IMG/VR virus record: IMGVR_UViG_3300030328_003898
Location: 1-21,858 of that record
Length of the DNA stretch: 21,858 bases
Direction: 5' to 3' (one strand)
From: a virus
The stretch's first letter is position 1; every line of letters begins with the position of its first letter. Made by a program: the position numbers and the translations under genes. Shown here piece after piece: positions 18,863 to 21,858 of this stretch. A model generated the notes under the pieces. The model ran no database searches and was not told where the DNA came from. It saw nothing but the letters and a program-made list of their open reading frames with translations.

Positions 18863-19208
18863 GAAAAATGGTAGGTCGTTTAACGACAAGATGATAGCGA
18901 GGACAGTCCTACCAGTAATCTATTTATGGATGGCTTCTGCTGGAGCAGTTGTCGCTATGGGTATTTATGCCCCCGATGTAGTTCTAACTAATCTCGACGG
19001 CTTTATCGCTCTTATTGCTATTATTGGCGGTGTGGCTGCTCCTGCATTTAACACGCTTATGCGTATGTGGGAATCAGAACAGGCAGCAGAAGTCGCTGAA
19101 ATACCAGCAGACTTTGTGCATGAAAGAGAAAGAGAAGTTGACCAACATCAACATACAATGATAGTCGAAAAACATGAGGCAGGTGTAACCAGTGGGAAAA
19201 AATCCTGA
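18855..19208 (+). CDS. two-helix membrane protein, holin-like layout
   Basis: 117 aa. Membrane helices at about 19-38 (LPVIYLWMASAGAVVAMGIY) and 47-65 (LDGFIALIAIIGGVAAPAFN), with a short loop between, then a charged His/Glu tail (EREREVDQHQHTMIVEKHEA). Size and topology fit a class II holin, but many viruses encode similar small membrane proteins in head clusters. Overlaps portal (8 nt) and the next gene (17 nt), implying coupled synthesis. Confidence 0.72.
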   Translation: MSKKNGRSFNDKMIARTVLPVIYLWMASAGAVVAMGIYAPDVVLTNLDGFIALIAIIGGVAAPAFNTLMRMWESEQAAEVAEIPADFVHEREREVDQHQHTMIVEKHEAGVTSGKKS

Positions 19209-20694
19209 CGATTTCGATATGCTAGTCCGTAAGGCTAAGACTCTTGCAGAAGCCACCGGTCGGACAGAAGAAGATGTTCTAGCGGACCTTATGGATGACG
19301 GAAAACTTAACGAGTCTAATAAGGAAAAGCGCGACCTCGTTTCTGAATTGAAAGAGGCAGCAGAACTAATTAATACCGTACAGGCAATCAACAAAGAAGT
19401 GTCTGATAATAAAGTATTAAACGGCAACGGCAACAGTACAAAGGTTGAAGTTGATACTACACTAGAAGGCGACATAGTGGACCGGGCTATCGAATCCGTA
19501 CAACGTAAGGCCGAAAACATCAAGAAAATACTAATATTGATTTCCCCACTTTTCTTAATACTAGGTGGTGGTAGCCTAGAAATGTTTGGTGTTACAGACT
19601 TTACTGGCGACGATGAGGAATATGATGATACTTACTACGAAATTTGGGGTTGCACTGATTACGAGGCAGAAAATTACGATGAGTATGCGAACATGGATGA
19701 TGGTTCATGTTATTATCCTACTTATGGTTGTACCAATGATGCTGCACCCAATTATGACCCCGAAGCAGATGTAGATGATGGCTCATGCGAGCCAAACCCG
19801 CCTCCACCAAGACCGGGTTGTACAGACCCCGAAGCCGAGAACTATGATGATAATGCACAAGAGGATGACGGCTCTTGTACTTACGAAGAACCCGAACCTA
19901 TCTACGGATGCACTGATTCCGAAGCAAATAACTACGATGCAGAAGCAGAAGAAGATGATGGGTCATGTGAATATGATGAGCCGGAACCCGAACCCGAACC
20001 GGAGCCGGAAAACAACTGTACTGTTGAAATAACCAATCATTATCGAGGTCATGTGGCCGAAGATGATGAACAAAATGCTATTCTAATAGCATTCCGTATC
20101 GTACCGAATGATTGCGAAGGTGAAACAATTGAGGTTGATATTGATATGCACCCGCCGGGTGAAGATGATGAGGTGGACTACCATCACTATGTAACTGTAA
20201 ATGGTAATGAATCAACTGATGTCTCACATACCTTTGATAATGTTGCTTCGGGCGTTTGGGTTCCAAGAATTACTGCGGCACTTGATAACGAACCAGTAGA
20301 AGTAATTTGGATGTGGTCAATTGAAGTCGAAGAGGAAACTTGTGAAATCAATTTATTTGCTATTAACATAGGAACAAATAATACTTCGGCAGTTGTCTTT
20401 TATGACCTTGATTGCGGAACAGAACCCAATCAACTAGATGGTTATAATGTAACTGTTCAGTTTCTTGTGTATAATGTGAACTCAACGAACAGTAGTGAAC
20501 TTCCTATTAAGTATAATACGACAGAACATTACATACAAGGTTATGCAGATGACCCGCGTATGTTACGCTTGAGTAATTTCACTAGTAACAATACAACTGC
20601 ATATGACTTCTATTGGTATGCTTCTTGGGAAAATGCTGACGGCGAATGGGAATTTGTTGAACGAATGTGGCTAAATAGAGAGTTAAGTGCTTGA
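19192..20694 (+). CDS. membrane-anchored surface protein with GCTD..DDGSC repeats
   Basis: 500 aa, GTG start. Residues 1-110 cytosolic-type, charged; membrane helix about 111-128 (ILILISPLFLILGGG); then four repeats of pattern GCTD-x2-A-x-NYD-x2-A-x2-DDGSC (about 152-262), Asp/Asn-rich loops likely to bind Ca2+ with one disulphide each; an EPEPEPEP spacer; then two or more Ig-like beta domains to the end with several N-x-S/T sequons. The repeat is widespread in secreted proteins of marine archaea and Bacteroidetes. Situated between portal and protease genes, so possibly a virion surface or host-envelope protein for adhesion. The C-terminal part is beta-rich, ending WLNRELSA. Confidence 0.85.
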   Translation: MGKNPDDFDMLVRKAKTLAEATGRTEEDVLADLMDDGKLNESNKEKRDLVSELKEAAELINTVQAINKEVSDNKVLNGNGNSTKVEVDTTLEGDIVDRAIESVQRKAENIKKILILISPLFLILGGGSLEMFGVTDFTGDDEEYDDTYYEIWGCTDYEAENYDEYANMDDGSCYYPTYGCTNDAAPNYDPEADVDDGSCEPNPPPPRPGCTDPEAENYDDNAQEDDGSCTYEEPEPIYGCTDSEANNYDAEAEEDDGSCEYDEPEPEPEPEPENNCTVEITNHYRGHVAEDDEQNAILIAFRIVPNDCEGETIEVDIDMHPPGEDDEVDYHHYVTVNGNESTDVSHTFDNVASGVWVPRITAALDNEPVEVIWMWSIEVEEETCEINLFAINIGTNNTSAVVFYDLDCGTEPNQLDGYNVTVQFLVYNVNSTNSSELPIKYNTTEHYIQGYADDPRMLRLSNFTSNNTTAYDFYWYASWENADGEWEFVERMWLNRELSA

Positions 20695-20702
20695 GGTGGA
20701 AA

Positions 20703-21134
20703 ATGTTCGACATCTTACAAGAAGTTGAACTAAAAGAACGACTGGAAACCTTTCAAAGTTCTACCGATAAAGGTTATCCCGAATTTGTTACTCCTTTAAC
20801 ATATTATACAAGAAAAGAAAATGATAAAATTTTAGCATACTCTTCTTTTTCTGATATGGGTGGGTTTTATTTCGTAGGTAATACCTATGTTATGCCTCAC
20901 AGTCGAGGAAAGGGAATTTATGGTAATCTTCTTACTAATAGAAACCAGCATTTAGCAGACAAGCCAAAAATTACTCTTGTTAATCCTATTGAGGGTACAG
21001 ACATAGAGATATTAAAAAGTCAAGTGGCTAAACAGGGTGGTATAGAAGTTTGTAGTTACGCTGATGTTGCAGATATAATGAGCAAAGAAACATACGATAA
21101 ATTAGCAAAACTACCTATGTATATTTACAGGTGA
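20703..21134 (+). CDS. GNAT-family acetyltransferase-like protein
   Basis: 143 aa. Motif A is VMPHSRGKGIYGNLLTNR (about 68-85), with the R-G-x-G-like acetyl-CoA pyrophosphate loop after strand FYFVGNTYV. Strand ILAYSSFSDMGGFYF precedes it, as in the fold. Start ATG chosen because GAGGTGG lies directly upstream; the longer TTG start would include it. It may acetylate a structural or host protein, or a small molecule. Follows the surface protein with an 8-nt gap, in the head cluster. Confidence 0.78.
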   Translation: MFDILQEVELKERLETFQSSTDKGYPEFVTPLTYYTRKENDKILAYSSFSDMGGFYFVGNTYVMPHSRGKGIYGNLLTNRNQHLADKPKITLVNPIEGTDIEILKSQVAKQGGIEVCSYADVADIMSKETYDKLAKLPMYIYR

Positions 21135-21138
21135 TATT

Positions 21139-21858
21139 ATGCCGACACGCGGAAAAGATGAGCCACGGGATGAATTTTTATCTCGTTGTATGGCTGACCC
21201 AAAGATGGGAGAAGATTTTCCCAATAATGACCAGCGATACGCCGTATGCAATAGTTATGCTGATAAATCATCCACGGCCTCGGATGATAACATGACTTGC
21301 GACGACTGTACTACCGTAGCCGAATGTGCAGAAGAAGATAAGTGTCTAGGCGTAGAGGCTGCTGAACCAGTTCCTAGTGCTGATGAAACGCATGGAGAAT
21401 ATATGACTCGTTGTATGGCTATGGGCTATACTAGCGAAGAATGTATGATAGCCCATGAAGGGCATGAATTCAAAGAAGCCGAGAAAAAGGATGAAGAAGA
21501 AATGTATGCAGAAGAAATTTCTGTTACTATTGATTTAGAAGTTTCAGATGTTGTTGCAGTAGTAGAGGCTACTACAAAACAAACTATTATGGAAATTCGT
21601 GGGGTTGCTTTCCACGAAGGTATGAATAAGAATAATTGGTCCCTTACCCGTGAAGGTGCAGAAGTTGTGGTTGAACAAATGGTGGGAGCGGATGTAACTC
21701 TCAACCACCCTAAAGCGCATGAGGAAGGGGCGGGTTTCACCCGCAACATGAATGGTGATGTTGATGAGGCCGTTGTCGGAGTCATCAAACAAGCATCCAT
21801 TCGTGACCTTTCCGATGGGCGATGGGAAGTAACCTATGTGGCTCATGTAGTACGCACA
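21139..21858 (+). CDS. probable prohead protease, N-terminal 240 residues, runs off the window
   Basis: Open from ATG 21139 to the edge. The N-terminus has DEFLSRCMADPKMGEDFPNN then DQRYAVC (about 11-37), a motif met in head-maturation proteases and related phage capsid proteins (R/CM...FP...QR.AVC). A second, partial copy (GEYMTRCMAMGYTSEECM) lies near 88-105, between Cys-rich and acidic linkers. From about 150 comes a protease-like domain: IMEIRGVAFHEGMNKNNWSL, GADVTLNHPKAHEEGAGFTR (His of NHP a candidate catalytic residue) and VVGVIKQASI. The catalytic serine is expected beyond the edge. It would cleave scaffold and capsid during maturation. Confidence 0.68.
   Translation, partial: MPTRGKDEPRDEFLSRCMADPKMGEDFPNNDQRYAVCNSYADKSSTASDDNMTCDDCTTVAECAEEDKCLGVEAAEPVPSADETHGEYMTRCMAMGYTSEECMIAHEGHEFKEAEKKDEEEMYAEEISVTIDLEVSDVVAVVEATTKQTIMEIRGVAFHEGMNKNNWSLTREGAEVVVEQMVGADVTLNHPKAHEEGAGFTRNMNGDVDEAVVGVIKQASIRDLSDGRWEVTYVAHVVRT

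Overview
The window looks like part of the genome of a tailed dsDNA virus (Caudoviricetes, HK97-fold capsid) or a provirus. The most likely host is a marine archaeon, with Poseidoniales / Marine Group II and their magrovirus-like viruses as first candidates. Recognisable viral genes are a large terminase subunit (13227-14735), an HTH plus metallophosphoesterase protein beside it (15154-16623), a portal protein (17462-18862) and a probable prohead protease running off the right end (21139-21858). An archaeal host is an inference. It rests on repeated BRE/TATA-type promoters (consensus AAAGTNTTATATAC) about 28 nt before the 5' end of genes, long U-tract terminators, GGAGG-type ribosome sites, and a surface protein with GCTD-type Asn/Asp/Cys repeats common in marine archaea and Bacteroidetes. 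A bacterial host is not excluded.

Layout. (1) 1-6362, minus strand: a tightly packed array of about 24 very small genes with ATGA/TAATG or 1-2 nt junctions. Many encode zinc-ribbon or cysteine-pair proteins, and one is an ArdC-like antirestriction protein. Four copies of a roughly 60-bp module sit in the 3' ends of genes; they encode the peptide DTLLAERK and look like internal promoters. (2) 6363-7595: about 1.2 kb without a convincing gene, very AT-rich and full of inverted repeats, 44-45 bp tandem repeats and TATA boxes, two of them with an identically spaced palindrome. It is a candidate origin/control region or a source of small RNAs. (3) 7596-13108, minus strand: accessory gene cassettes. 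Each has a TATA promoter, one to four small genes, one or two GC-rich hairpins (two capped by UUCG), a conserved T7ATTTAT7-like terminator, and an array of (T)nGTCC units before the next promoter. (4) 13227-16623, minus strand: packaging operon of phosphoesterase, three tiny zinc-ribbon proteins and terminase. (5) 16624-16916: divergent promoter region. (6) 16917-21858, plus strand: two small membrane proteins, portal, a two-helix membrane protein, a large membrane-anchored surface protein, a GNAT-like acetyltransferase and the protease.

How they work together. Right-hand genes package DNA and build the capsid. Left-hand genes are small early or accessory proteins, probably for host takeover and defence evasion (ArdC). 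The strongest undescribed signals are the repeated cassette architecture, including two 3'-UTR hairpins whose stems differ by compensating changes, and the in-gene DTLLAERK promoter modules. No tRNA, rRNA, IS element, integrase or CRISPR array was recognised.
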